Shown here: piece after piece, positions 17,532 to 30,100 of the stretch
How the letters are laid out: each line of letters opens with the position of its first letter
Position numbering within the stretch: position 1 is the stretch's first letter
Source: Vibrio ruber DSM 16370
GTDB taxonomy: Bacteria; Pseudomonadota; Gammaproteobacteria; Enterobacterales; Vibrionaceae
Assembly: GCF_900163965.1 (NCBI RefSeq)
Contig: NZ_FULE01000011.1
Span: forward strand, 1 to 60,698
Direction: 5' to 3'
DNA: 60,698 nt
The notes under the pieces: generated by a model
What the model was told of the DNA's origin: nothing
The model's input: only the letters and a program-made list of their open reading frames with translations
Databases searched by the model: none
Translations under genes and position numbers: made by a program

Positions 17532-18065
17532 ATGCAAAACCATGACAACCACGCTGATGAAGCGGCAGAAATTGAAATCGAAGCGATTGGCATTGAAGTC
17601 AACCATCAGCCCATAGAACTATATAAAGTTCTGAAATTAGCCAATGTGCTCAGCGGTGGCGGAGAAGCCAAATATGCGATTGCTGAAGGATATGTTGTGG
17701 TCAATGGTGAGGTCGAACGGCGCAAACGCTGTAAAATCTATGACGGTGATCTCGTCGAGTTTAACGGTGAATACTATCTGGTGATTTGTGATGTCCCTGT
17801 GGCTGAGCCATCACCGTCTGACACCATACAGAAAAAAGCGAATAAAAAGGCATCTCAGACAACAACTTCAGAGCATGCTTCACAGCATAAAAGCAAAAAT
17901 AACCGGGCGAAAAATTCCGCAGCGAAGAAAAAGTCACCGCAGCCAAAACAGCAAAAGACCAATCCGAATAGCTCAACCACGGGAAAAAATAATCAGCCTG
18001 AACCGGATAAAAAAACCACTGAACGTGATGCGGTTAGTGGACGCAACTCGATTAAATTTTTCTAA
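17532..18065 (+). CDS. S4-domain RNA-binding protein (YbcJ-like) with basic low-complexity tail
   Basis: A 177-residue protein. Residues about 25-90 are an S4 RNA-binding domain (LYKVLKLANVLSGGGEAKYAIAEGYVVVNGEVERRKRCKIYDGDLVEF region), like the 70-residue YbcJ proteins. The remaining 85 residues are Lys, Ser, Asn, Gln and Thr rich and probably disordered, an extension not seen in YbcJ itself, likely adding nucleic-acid affinity. The frame is open upstream to 17472 (TTG), but ATG 17532 matches the family start better. It converges with the NRPS genes across a shared terminator. Confidence 0.85.
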   Translation: MQNHDNHADEAAEIEIEAIGIEVNHQPIELYKVLKLANVLSGGGEAKYAIAEGYVVVNGEVERRKRCKIYDGDLVEFNGEYYLVICDVPVAEPSPSDTIQKKANKKASQTTTSEHASQHKSKNNRAKNSAAKKKSPQPKQQKTNPNSSTTGKNNQPEPDKKTTERDAVSGRNSIKFF

Positions 18066-18135
18066 TGCGATGGCGTGGGGTTGGCTGATGAAGTCACAGC
18101 GCATTGGTAATGAAGAGCTGGTGATAGCAGTTATC

Positions 18136-18164
18136 AGAGAGCCCGACATGGTCGGGCTCTCTTG
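18136..18164. terminator. Bidirectional terminator between the S4 gene and the NRPS operon
   Basis: AGAGAGCCCGAC (18136-18147) pairs perfectly with GTCGGGCTCTCT (18151-18162) around ATG. It closes both the S4 gene and the leftward NRPS transcript. Confidence 0.85.
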
Positions 18165-18190
18165 AGTCATACACAAGCTCAGAATATCAC

Positions 18191-21100
18191 TTAGCTCATA
18201 TCATCACTGACTGCGATAGCTGCCCCCTTGATAGCGGTGAGTATCTGCTCAGCCACTCGCGGATCACGGACAATAGTGTCATGATCCCCGGAGAACACCT
18301 GCGACTGAACCTGCCCGTAACGATCCCACTCTCCGGCATCTGCCCCTTGCTGATAGCGGGATCCCTCAAGCGTCTGACTCGACCAAAACACCTGCAACGG
18401 TGCGGCAACCGGCTGCAGCACATGCTCACGCATCAACCGATGACTCTGCATCAACAACTGCATCTGCATCAAGCGTAACGTCCTGTCTGCTGCTTCATCA
18501 TCCAAAAGCGCTGTCTCACCCAACAACTGCGCCAGCGTATCGAACACAAACAAGTCCTGCTCTTGCGGGGACAGACGCCCTTGCGCTGCCTCCGTGCTTG
18601 CGGGGACAGACGATTTAATGCCGAGAGATGCACTTACGGGGACAGACGCCTCAAAGCCCTGCGAATCTTGCGGGGACAGACGCGATAATCCCCCACCTGA
18701 TGATGGTTCCGGATCCGGTTTCGCCGTCTGTCCTGCTAACAGCGTCTGTCCAGTTAACGTTTGCTCCAGCAATGTCAGTTCCGCCAGATGATTGTCCAGC
18801 AATAACGTCCGATGGCGATGATTGAGGCAGGCCAAATAACGCGAGACCTGGTTGAGTTCCGGCACTTGCAAACGCGCTTTATCGACATCGGCCCGGGCAT
18901 CGATAATCGTCACCTGCCCGACCATCTCATTAAGCGTTTCGAGCCGATGTGCAATTGCCATTGCCAGCCATGCACCGAAAGACCAGCCCACCAAGCGATA
19001 AGGCCCGTGAGGTTGGACACTGCGAATCAGAGCCACATAGCGTTCAGCCAGTTGCTCAAGATTTAGTGGATCCGACGTGCTGAGGCCGTGTAGTTGCGGT
19101 GATTCGATACCATAAGCCGGGAAACGATTACCGAACTGTTGCACCATCGCCTGATAAGCACGAACAATCCCGCCGGCAGGATGGAGCAGAAATACGTTAT
19201 CCCGCGCCTGACAAGTAAGCAAATTGGTTTCAGCCTGAGCATTCATCGGAACCAGTAGTGCTGCGTCTGCGTGGCATTCGTTGTCCGGCTTGTTAACCAC
19301 CGCCTGTGTCGGTTCTGCTTCAACATGCAGCGCTAATGCCTGCAACTCAGAGTGACGGAACACGGCCGTGAGTGGCAATGTCAGTGCCCACTGACGCCGA
19401 AGCATCGCCACCAACCGGCCGGCCAGTAGCGAGTTGCCGCCCAGCGTAAAGAAGTCATCTTCCCGATAGACTGTTTCAGTACCAAGCAGTAACTGCCAAG
19501 CCTGAGCAAGCGCGATCTCAACCGGTGTCTGCGGCGCGGTTTTCTGTGCCGAGATAACGCCTGATAACTGAGGTTCAGGCAAAGCTTTGCGATCTATCTT
19601 ACCGTTTGCATTGAGCGGCATCTGCGCCAGATAAACGATGTGCTGAGGCACCATATACGCAGGCAGCACACGCTTAAGCGCTGACAAAATAGACTCGCTG
19701 CTCATCACATCATCAGCCTGATTAACAGCGGCATTAACGGTGACATAACCGACTAAACACGCTTTCTCAGTATTGGCATAACAGAGGATGACCACGGCTT
19801 CGCGAATCCCCTCGATAGCGCCGAGCCGCGCTTCAATCTCACCGGTCTCAATCCGGTAACCGCGCAACTTGATCTGAAAATCCGTCCGGCCGGCATAGAA
19901 CAGTTCGCCATCAACCGACAAACGCACCCGATCCCCGGTTTTATACATGACCGCGTCAGCACAGCGCGCAAACGGATCCGGTAAGAAGACCCCGGAGGTC
20001 AGCTCGGTGCGGTTCAGATACCCCAGCGACACCCCGTCACCACCGATGTATAACTCCCCTTCAGCGCCCAAAGCCACCGGATTGTGCCATGCATCCAGAA
20101 CATACAATTGTGTATTGGTAATCGGTCGGCCCAGCGGTGGCTGCACCATATTATCCGGTGTAATTTCGGCACAGGATGACCAGACTGTGGTTTCCGTCGG
20201 GCCATACATGTTCAGCAGGCGAGCACCACGAGAGATCATCCCTTCAGCTAAGGCGGGAGGCAGTGCTTCCCCACCGACCAAGGCCGTTAAGTGCGACCAG
20301 TTTTGCGACGGTTGATCCATTAACATCTGCCATGTCATCGGTGTCGCCTGCATGATGGAAATTCCCTGTTTTTGCAGACATGCAGATAACGCCGCGCCAT
20401 CCCGCACCATGGCTTCATCAGCAATTACCACCTGCGCCCCGACAAGCAGCGGCACGAACAGTTCCAACACCGCAATATCAAACCCGACGGTGGTGACCGC
20501 CAGTAATTTATCGGCTTCCGTGATTTGAGTAACTGACACCATACTGTGCAAGAAATTACTCAGTGCCGTCCGTGGGATCTGGACGCCTTTCGGCCGCCCG
20601 GTTGAGCCGGAGGTGAAGATGGTATAGGCCAAACCTTGATCTTGCTGCGTCAAACGTGTCAACGCTTGCTCGCGATCAGCGTCACTGAACGGCGTGGCCG
20701 CAATCAGTGATGCAACGCTATGGTTGAGACCAATATCGCCGAGCGTCACTGAACCATCATTCAAGATCAAGTCCGGTGACGTCTCTTCAAGGATCAGTTG
20801 CAAGCGTGCTTGAGGCTGAGACGGATCCAGCGGCACATAACTGGCACCGGCCGCATAAACACCCAGCAACGCAACCAACATGTCAGTCTGACGAGCATGA
20901 CACACCACCACTCGACTGTGGCTATCAACACCCCGGCATCGTAATGCATGGACGAGGTGCAACGTCCGTTCCAGCAGCTCACCATAAGTCAGTTGTCCGT
21001 CCGCACCGGACACCGCAACACGCTCTCGTTTACGTGTCCAGTCAGACAAAATTCCCGCGCCAAGATGCCATTGATCCAGCGTAACCGCTTCCCCCCGGAA

Positions 21101-24100
21101 ACCGACATCAGAAGCAATCCACTGGCGACTAATCTCCGCCAACATGTCACTGCCCTGAGCCGTAGTGAAAGCAGAAAGAACTTGTTCCAAGGTCGAAAGC
21201 ATCGCCTTCGCCGCTTGAAGAGAAACCCGTTTGCCGTCGCACCCCATCCGCATTATCAGCGCGTCATGGGGCATTACCGTCAGTGTCAATGGGTAATTAT
21301 TCCGCTCATAGGCCTGTAACGGTGTAACTGACAAACCGTGATTCCCCGTCTTGCCAGCCCCCTCTCCGAGCGCTTCATTCTCAAACACCAACAGCGCATC
21401 AAAAAGCGACTGTCCCCGCAATGAGCCGTTCTGAGCCAACTCACTCTGTGCGGTAATGTCCACCAGCGGCAGACATTCATGCTCACGTAGCTCAACGCCC
21501 TGACGGTGTGCCAGTTCCAGCAGTTGCGCCAGCGTCTGATCGGCCTGTAACGTCATTCGCACTGCGATAGTATTAATGAAAATACCAATAATTCGCTGCG
21601 CTTGCGGCAACTCAGCAGGACGCCCGGACGTAGTCATGCCGAACACAATATCGTGCTGTCCGCTGTGATGAGAGAGCGTCAGAGCCCACGCGGCCTGAAG
21701 CACTGAGTTCAGAGTTACCCCATGTGTCCGACACAGCGATTTCACCGCTGAGGTAAGCGTTTCACTCAGACGATGATCAAACAGCTCAAATGCGTCATCG
21801 GGCGTTCCGGCAGGTAACGCTACCGGTGTTTCAAATCCGCGCAGATAGTTTTTCCAGAACGTTTTGGATGCATCAAGGTCTTGCTGTGTCAGCCAATCGA
21901 GATAGAGCGAAAAATCCGGCCGCGGAGTCAGTTGAATCGAGGTATCTCCCATCGCCTGACGATAACGGCACATCACATCCTGAATCACCAAGGCCGAACA
22001 CCACGCATCCACAATCAAATGATGACGACTCCAGATCAACCAGTGCTGTTGCTCCGCAATCCGAATCAGAGTCAGACGCATCAGGGGCGGCGTATTGAGA
22101 TCAAACCCTTTCTCCCGGTCAGCCCGACACAACGCCTCAAAACGTTGTTGCTGTTGTGTGGTTGCATCACCGGACCAATCCAGGATCTCTACCGGTAAGT
22201 GCACCTGCGCTGCAAAGTATTGACGCGGCTCGCCCTGCTGATTTTCCTGAAAATGCGCCCGCAATGCCTGCTCACGATTGACCGTTTGCTGCCACGCCAG
22301 CACAAACGCTTCAGCATCCAACGTCCCTTCAATCGCGACCGCTGTCTGATTAAAGTACAGCGACTCATCCGGTGTTGCCCCTTGCAGTGCAGAACTATGC
22401 AAATACATCCCCTGCTGCACCGGTGTCAACGCATATCCTGCCGCCGGCTGAGCCGTCTGTCCCCGTAACGTTTGTTGCTGTGTCTGTCCCGCTAAAAGCG
22501 CCTGTCCCCGCAACGTTTGTTGCTGCGACTGTTCCGCTAAAGGCGCCTGTCCCCGTAACGCTTGCTGCTGCGACTGTCCCGCTAAAGGCGTCTGTCCTGC
22601 GAAGGACGCAATACCTTCAAGCCGCTGTGCAAATGCATCAGCAACGGGGTCGAGCTGCGACTTCAGCGCTGGCGGATACTGCCATACCACCGTCAAAACA
22701 CCATCGCGGATCTGCGCGGTCACTTCAATCAACTGGCGGCGAAGACTGTCGGGATGACGCGCTTGTCCGGCACCGTCAATCAACTGCCAGTCCATATCGA
22801 GCGTGCCGGTCTGACCCAGATAATTGAACAGGATCTGCGGAGCCGGAAATGCCAGCCGCTGATGCAGATAACGTAACACGCCATAACCAATACCAAGATC
22901 AGGCACTGCTGCCAGTTGGCGGGCGACACTGTCCAGATCTTCAGATGCCGTGTCAAAACGAACCGGAAAACGGCTGGTCAGCCACCCGACTGTCTCACTC
23001 AAATCTTGATCAGCCAGCCAAGGACAACGCCCGTGGCTCTCCATATCAATCAATAACTGATCACGCGGAAACTGCGACTGAACCGCCTGAGTCAGCGCGC
23101 CAAGCATGGCAACTTCACAAGCCGAGCGCTGATGTAAGTTCCCTAAACCCAGCAACCGGGCGGTCAGTTGGGAGGAGAATGTCTGGTGTTGAGTATCCAC
23201 GGCGCCGACCGTTCCGGGCTGGGCACCGGCAATCAGGATCCCGCTATCAAACCGATTGACCATCGGCTGCCAGTATTGCCCGGCAGCGGTGAGTTTTTCA
23301 TCCGGCAAATGCTGTAACTGCTGCTGCCACTGCGCTGCGGTGGTCTCTTCCTTATCGGGTGTGACCTCTCCGCCATGCAACAGTGTCTGATAGGTCTGAT
23401 GCAGTTCCCGGCCAATCACTCGCCAGGACACCCCATCCACCACCAGATGGTGCGCAACCAGCAACAGTTGACTGCTACCGTCAGCCAAATTGAAAGCAAC
23501 CACTTTGAATAATGGCCCTTCAGTCAGATTCAGACTCTGCTGAGTTGCGGCCACTAAAGCCGTTAATCCGGCCGGATCCTGTCCGTCAAATCCGGCATAA
23601 ACGGCCGCAGTTTCATGAGACAACCAATAACCGGCCTGTTGCGGTGTATCCAGATGTTCAAAACGCGCCGTCAGTAACGGATGCTTATGCAAGACGACAT
23701 CAACCGCCTGACTCATCACACGATGGACAATCCGCGTCGGAACCCGAAGCATCACAGCCTGATTCCAGTAATGCGGGTAAGGCTGTGGCTGTTCAAGGAA
23801 CCACTGCTGAATCGGTAACAGCGGCAGAAGGGGTTGCTGATCAGGTAACGCGCTTGTCTTTGGTGTGTCAGCCGCTACAGTTTCAGGCTCAGCCGCAGGT
23901 TGCGCTGTTTCACCGAGTGTCACTGCCAGTTCAGCAATGGTCGGTGTCGCGTAAAGCATTTTCGGCGTAATCACCAGCCCGTGCTGACGCGCCCGGGCCA
24001 CCAGTTGCAAGGCAATAATTGAATCTCCGCCGAGGGTGAAGAAATTATCGCTGACAGACACCGGTTGCCGGAGTAATGCAGACCAGAGAGACAGCAATGT

Positions 24101-27100
24101 CTCCGTAATCGATGGCGTCTCACTCTCCGGAGATGATGCTGCAACAGATGCTTCAGTTACGGATGCTGCAGTTACGCCTCCCTCAGCAACGGACGCCTTC
24201 TCACCAAACGGAACATCAACTGTGCGCTTGCTCTCGGTCGGTGCAGTCTCCGGTGTCGCACAATCAGACTCACCGGCTTGCTCAGCCAGAAGGGTCGTTA
24301 AGGCTGCAACCGTCGGGGCGGCATAAATCTGTTTCGGTGTCAGTTTGAAACCGTGCTGACGCGCTTTGGCAATAAATTGCAGGCAGATAATTGAATCCGC
24401 GCCCAGCGCAAACAGGTTATCTTCCGCTTGTGGCCGGATCTTAAGCAGGCTCTCCCACAGATCGCTGAGCACCACATCGGGTGCAGCTTTAGCCGACAAC
24501 TTCGGTTCGCTGTCAGGTTGCGGAGCCACACAACGTAGCTCAGAATCCTGTGCTGTCTCCGCTTCATCTGAAGATGTCACGTCAGGTGCCACCATACTTG
24601 ATGCCAGTGCCTGTCGATCCAGTTTGCCGTTTTTCTGTAACGGGAACTGAGTCAACACTTGCCACAATCGCGGTACCATATAATCCGGCAGTAATCCTTC
24701 CAGCGCAATTTCGAGCTGTTTTAACCGGCGCGGCTGAGATTCGTCCTGACTGGCTAATATCACAGCCGCAGCCAGACGTTGACCACTCGGCCCGTCAACC
24801 GCCAGCACCACAGCATCTTCAACATCAGGCATCGCTTGTAACGTGGCACGCACTTCACCCAGCTCAACCCGGAAGCCGCGAATTTTCACCTGATCATCCT
24901 GACGCCCTAGGTAGTGCAGTTCGCCCTGTGCCCCTCGCACCACGCGGTCACCGGTTTTATACAGCGGCAATGCCATAGATGGCTCACTCAAACCCAGCAC
25001 ATCGGTACGGCTGAACTGTCTGGTGGTGTTATCCGGCCGGTTCAAATAGCCAGATGCGACCCCAGCACCCGCAATCCATAGCTCACCAGCCACCCCGTTA
25101 GCCACGGGTAATCCTGCTTCATCAACCACATAAGCCACACTGTTTCTCAAAGGGGTTCCAATAGAGCCGAGGTCAGCCTGCGAGCGGAGCTCAGTCGCGC
25201 AACAACCGATGGTGGTTTCTGTCGGGCCATAGTGATTGACGATAGTCATCGTCGGTGCAAGCGCACGTAATTGTGTCCACAGTGTCACATCCAGAGATTC
25301 TCCGCCGACAATCAGACACTGCTGCGGCAATAACCGTTGCGGCTTCGCAACCGCCAGAAGCGCTTTCAGATGTGACGGTGCAATCTTCAGCACATCCACC
25401 GGGTGTTGTGCCAGCCGCCCGGCCAAGGCTTCAGGATCAAAATAATCATTCGGAGGCAACAAACGCAACGTCCGGCCACTGCATAGCGAGGCCAGTACAC
25501 ACGTGAAGCCCAGATCCGCTGCCACGGTCGCAAACGTCGTCATCGTCGCATCCGCTGTCAGTGATACGCGCTCAAACAAAGCATCGACATAACTGAGCAG
25601 ATTGCCGTGGCTCACTTGTACCCCTTTCGGTTTACCCGTTGAGCCCGAGGTATAAACCAAATACGCGGTCTCCTGCGCGGTTAACTGCGGCAATGGTGGC
25701 AACGACATTGGTGATGGTGTCACATCATCGCCTAAATTCAGTGCCGTGATATCGATCCACGCACATGAATGATGCGACAGCACTTGACCAGCGTCGTTAT
25801 CGTTATGGGTATCGTTATGGGGACAGACGCCCCAATCACCGGAGGAATCGTTGCGAGGACAGACACCCCACCGGCCGTCTCCCCGGTCACTGACCCAGCT
25901 AGGCATTTCACCGCCAATAATATAAGCAGGCCGCGCATCGTCGATGATGTGCTGAATCCGGGAAAATGGCAGTTCCGGGTCAATACACACCCACGCAGCC
26001 CCCTGATACCAGACCGCCAGCATCGCGACAATTTGTTCCATCTGTCTTGGCATACAGATAGCAATGACCGGCGCATCACCATTCACCTCGGGCCGATTTA
26101 CCCGAGGTAATTGCTGCGCCAGTTGTCCGGCCTGAGAGAGCAACGTCTGATACGACCATTGCGTCAGTGATGTGTGGTCGGAATAAAACGTCAGCGCAGT
26201 CGCCTCCCTTGCCTGCTTTTGTATCCGTGCCAGTGCATGTTCAGATTGTACCAGACTGACGGATTGTACCGGACTGGCATGAGCCAGCGCCTCTTGCGTC
26301 ATCTGTGCCGTAAATGAAGATTGCGCCTCAGACCAGCGACGTATCAAGGTTATCAGCGGTTGCTGCTGTGATTGCGGATCAGCAGTCACGCGCTCAATCC
26401 AACGGATCAACTGACTGACCAGCCCGGGCATCAATGCCGCATCCACCTGCTGTGGGTTCATCAGCAGATCAAATTGCAGATTCTTTCTCGGCACCACTCG
26501 TAATGTCAGCGGAAAATTATTCTCCACATGGTGCGCATCCAGAGTGAGAGAGAGCCCGTCAATCGGTGTCGAATCGGACACCGGCAGATTTTCAAACACC
26601 AACAGGCTGTCAAACAGAGGGCCGTTGCCGGATAGCGCTGCGTAACGCTGGATATTCGCCAACGGTGTCTGTTCATAATCTCGCATGTGTAAATTTTGCG
26701 CCTGCAAGGCGGTCAGCCAGTCACCCAATGTTGCATCGGCTTCAATCCGTAAGCGCAGCGGCAAGGTATTGATAAAGACGCCCATAATCCCGTCGGCATT
26801 GGCGAGATCCGCCGGACGCCCGGATGTTGTCACCCCATACACCACATCATCGGTTGCCAGATAACGAGATAAGACCAGCCCCCACAATCCCTGAATCACA
26901 GTATTCAGCGTGACCCCTTGGGTTCGCGCCCAGTTGCTCAGTGAAGCACTGAGTGACTCACCCAGCGACTGCGAATGGAACGTTGCTGTTGAACGCACTG
27001 ACACATCTGCCACGGGAGCGGGAAGTGATTTGCCTTGCTCAAATCCTGCCAGAGCACTGTGCCAATATGCTTTCGCATCGGTGGCACGTTCAGATTCACC

Positions 27101-30100
27101 CAGCCATGCAATAAAGTCGCGATAAGCCGATCCGGCGATATTAGGTAAAGGTTCGCTTTTCACCAACGTCCGGTAATCCGCCATCACTTCCCCCACCAGC
27201 CGTTGCAGACACCAGCCATCCATAATCAAATGGTGAATCGTCCAGATCAGCCGATAATCGGCTTGTCCGTCTGCGGTATCGGGCCAGCGCACCAACGCCA
27301 GTCGCATCAGCGGCGCTTGTTCGAGATCCAACTGTTCCCGCGCTTGCTGTTGCAACCGGTGTAACTGTTGCTGACGCTCAGACTCGGTCAGTGATGATGC
27401 ATCATATTCGTCAAACACCAACGGCATTTGCGGTGTCTGTCCCTGTAACGACTGTCCTTGTAACCTCTGTAAAGACTGACCTTTAGGCGTCTGTCCCCGT
27501 AACGGCCGTAGCACCAATTGATGCGGCTCATCAACTCCGTCACAAATAAAGCAAGTCCGCAAAGCGGTATGGCGGTTGACTGCATTTTGCCATGCCTGCT
27601 GAAAATGCATTTTGTGCAGTGCCCCCCGGCATGTCACTACGCTCTGGCTGATATAGGCATCCGGATAATCAAGACAGTGGAAGTACATCCCCTGCTGCGC
27701 CGGAGACAGAGTATACAAATCGTCAACCGCCATTCCCTGACGTTCAGCCTGACGGACAATCACCTGCACCTGTGCATCATTGACCTTCGCCAATGGGTAA
27801 TCTGCAGCAATAGCCCCAGTCGCCGTCTCATTGCTATCCGCCAGAGATTGAAGGCTGTCAGCCAGCAGCGTTGCGAGCCGCTGTGCTTCAGTCTGAGATA
27901 ACCATTGTGCGGCATACTGAATATTGACCACCAACTGTCCCTGCTGGACAAACGCATTGATTTCGATCGGCCAATAACGGGGATTTTGTTCATCCCGGAA
28001 TGCCGATAACGATTCAGGCGCTTTGCGGAACAAAGCCTCCCCATCACGCTCTGTGGATATCAGATCCAGTTGCCCCAGATAATTGAATACCAACGTCGGT
28101 TGCCCCTGTGCCGCAGACAACTCGGTCAGTTGTGACTGAATCGATAGAAATGGCACTGCCTGTTGACGTTCCGGGTTATGGCTCAATGCCGCGCGATTCG
28201 AGAGCAACGCCTGATGCCACGATTGATCCGGTGTCACCGCAGCACTGATCAGCGCCGGATAAATCCGGGTAAACCATCCCAGAGTCTGACTGACATCGAG
28301 ATCCAATTGATCCCGGCCATGACCTTCCAACTGGATCAGATGGTTCGGCTGTCCGCTCCATTGCCACAAAGCGTGCGCCAAGGCCGTCAGACAAACCTCT
28401 TCGCCATTGGCTTTCACCGCCGGAGCAATGCGCTCAAACAGCGCTTGCGTGGTGTGTTGCGACAGTTCAAACCGTTCCAGCGCTGCGATCCCAATGGGTT
28501 GCTGCGGAAACAGCGGCTGCGTCGCCAGCGGATAATTGACCTGTAAGGCCTGCTGAACCTCGGGCTGTGCCGTCCACGCTTGCCATGCGTTCAGTCCGGT
28601 GTTTTGTTCATCCGCCAGTTCAACCGTCTGTCCCTGTAAGTCCGTAGCTTGCTCCGGTGTCTGTCCCTGTAAGCCGGTAGCCGTGGCAGGAGAGCCGAAG
28701 CACGCGGCAAACTGCGCCACCCAGCCTTTATATGGCAAGGTCTGAGCTTGGAAAACTCCGCCTTGCTGAAGCACCTGTTGCGCCGTCTGTCCCGGTAAAG
28801 ACAGCCCCCCTTGCCCGTCGGCATCAGCGGCAAGTTGTGAATATCCTTGGCTTAACGTCTCAAATAAAATCCGCCACGAAACGGCATCAATCACCAGATG
28901 GTGTGCCACCAGTAACAGTCGGTACGAACAAGCCGCTGTTGCATCATCGACAATACGCACCAATACCGCCCGGAACAGCCGTCCTTCTTCGATCGACAGC
29001 GCCGACTGCGTTTGCTGACACAGTTGGTCGATGCGGACTTGGAGTGATTCTTCCGCTGAGCTCTGCCATTCAAGGTATTGAAACGCCAGTTGTTCGGCGG
29101 TGATCTGATTTGGATAAGGAATCGACTGAATCCATTGACCATCCGAATTCCGGGTAAAGCGAGCAGCAAGCAGCGGATGCGCCTGTAACAGACCCGCCAG
29201 TGTCTGTTCTACCAATACAGGTTGAATATCGGCTGTGCTTGCGAGTAAAACAGCCTGATTGAACTGGTTCGGATTGGGCAGGTTCTGCGTGAGGAACCAG
29301 TGCTGAATCGCACTCGGTTGTGTGTCCCCATAATACGTATCAGCAGCAAAATCAGTCTGTTCACTGACACGGGCAACAGCGGCCAGCGCTTTGACCGTGG
29401 CATATTGAAACACTTGCTTCGGTTCAATCGCTAATCCGTGCGCCCGGGCTTTGGCGACAACCTGAAGACTCATGATCGAATCACCGCCCAGCGCAAAGAA
29501 ATTATCTTCGATGCTGACCGTGTCAAGCCGCAGTACCTCAGCAAACACTTGTGCCAGTTGTACTTCACGCGGAGACTGTGGTGCAACATACTCACCGGCA
29601 TTCTGACGTGCCAGATCAATCTCAGGCAGGGCTTTACGATCCGCTTTGCCGTTAGCATTGACCGGCATCGCGTCCAGACGGACAAACACCGCCGGAATCA
29701 TATAAGCCGGTAAATGAGGGGCAAGTAGCGTCTGCCACCGCGCCCAGTCAGGCTCATCGCCGTCAATCACCACATAAGCGGCTAACGTCTGCTGATCCGG
29801 AGCGGTCACCAGCACCTCTTTGACGAAGTCCAGCGCGAGAATCGCGGCTTCAATTTCCCCTAACTCAATCCGTAAACCACGGACTTTAACCTGAAAATCC
29901 GTCCGTCCCAGATATTCAATGCTGCCGTCTTCGCGGTAACGCGCCAGATCACCGGTGCGATACAAGCGCGTATACCAGCGTGTGTCCCTGTAAACATCCT
30001 CATCAAAACGGCCACCAGTCTTCAGGCGTCTGTCCTTGTAATCTTCATAAAACGGATTGGCAATAAATGCCTGTTCTGTCAGGTCATCCCGGCCAAAATA

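Noticed and set aside
22450..22605. CRISPR-like array
   Set aside because: The units are degenerate, have no unique spacers, and lie within an open NRPS reading frame with no cas genes nearby.
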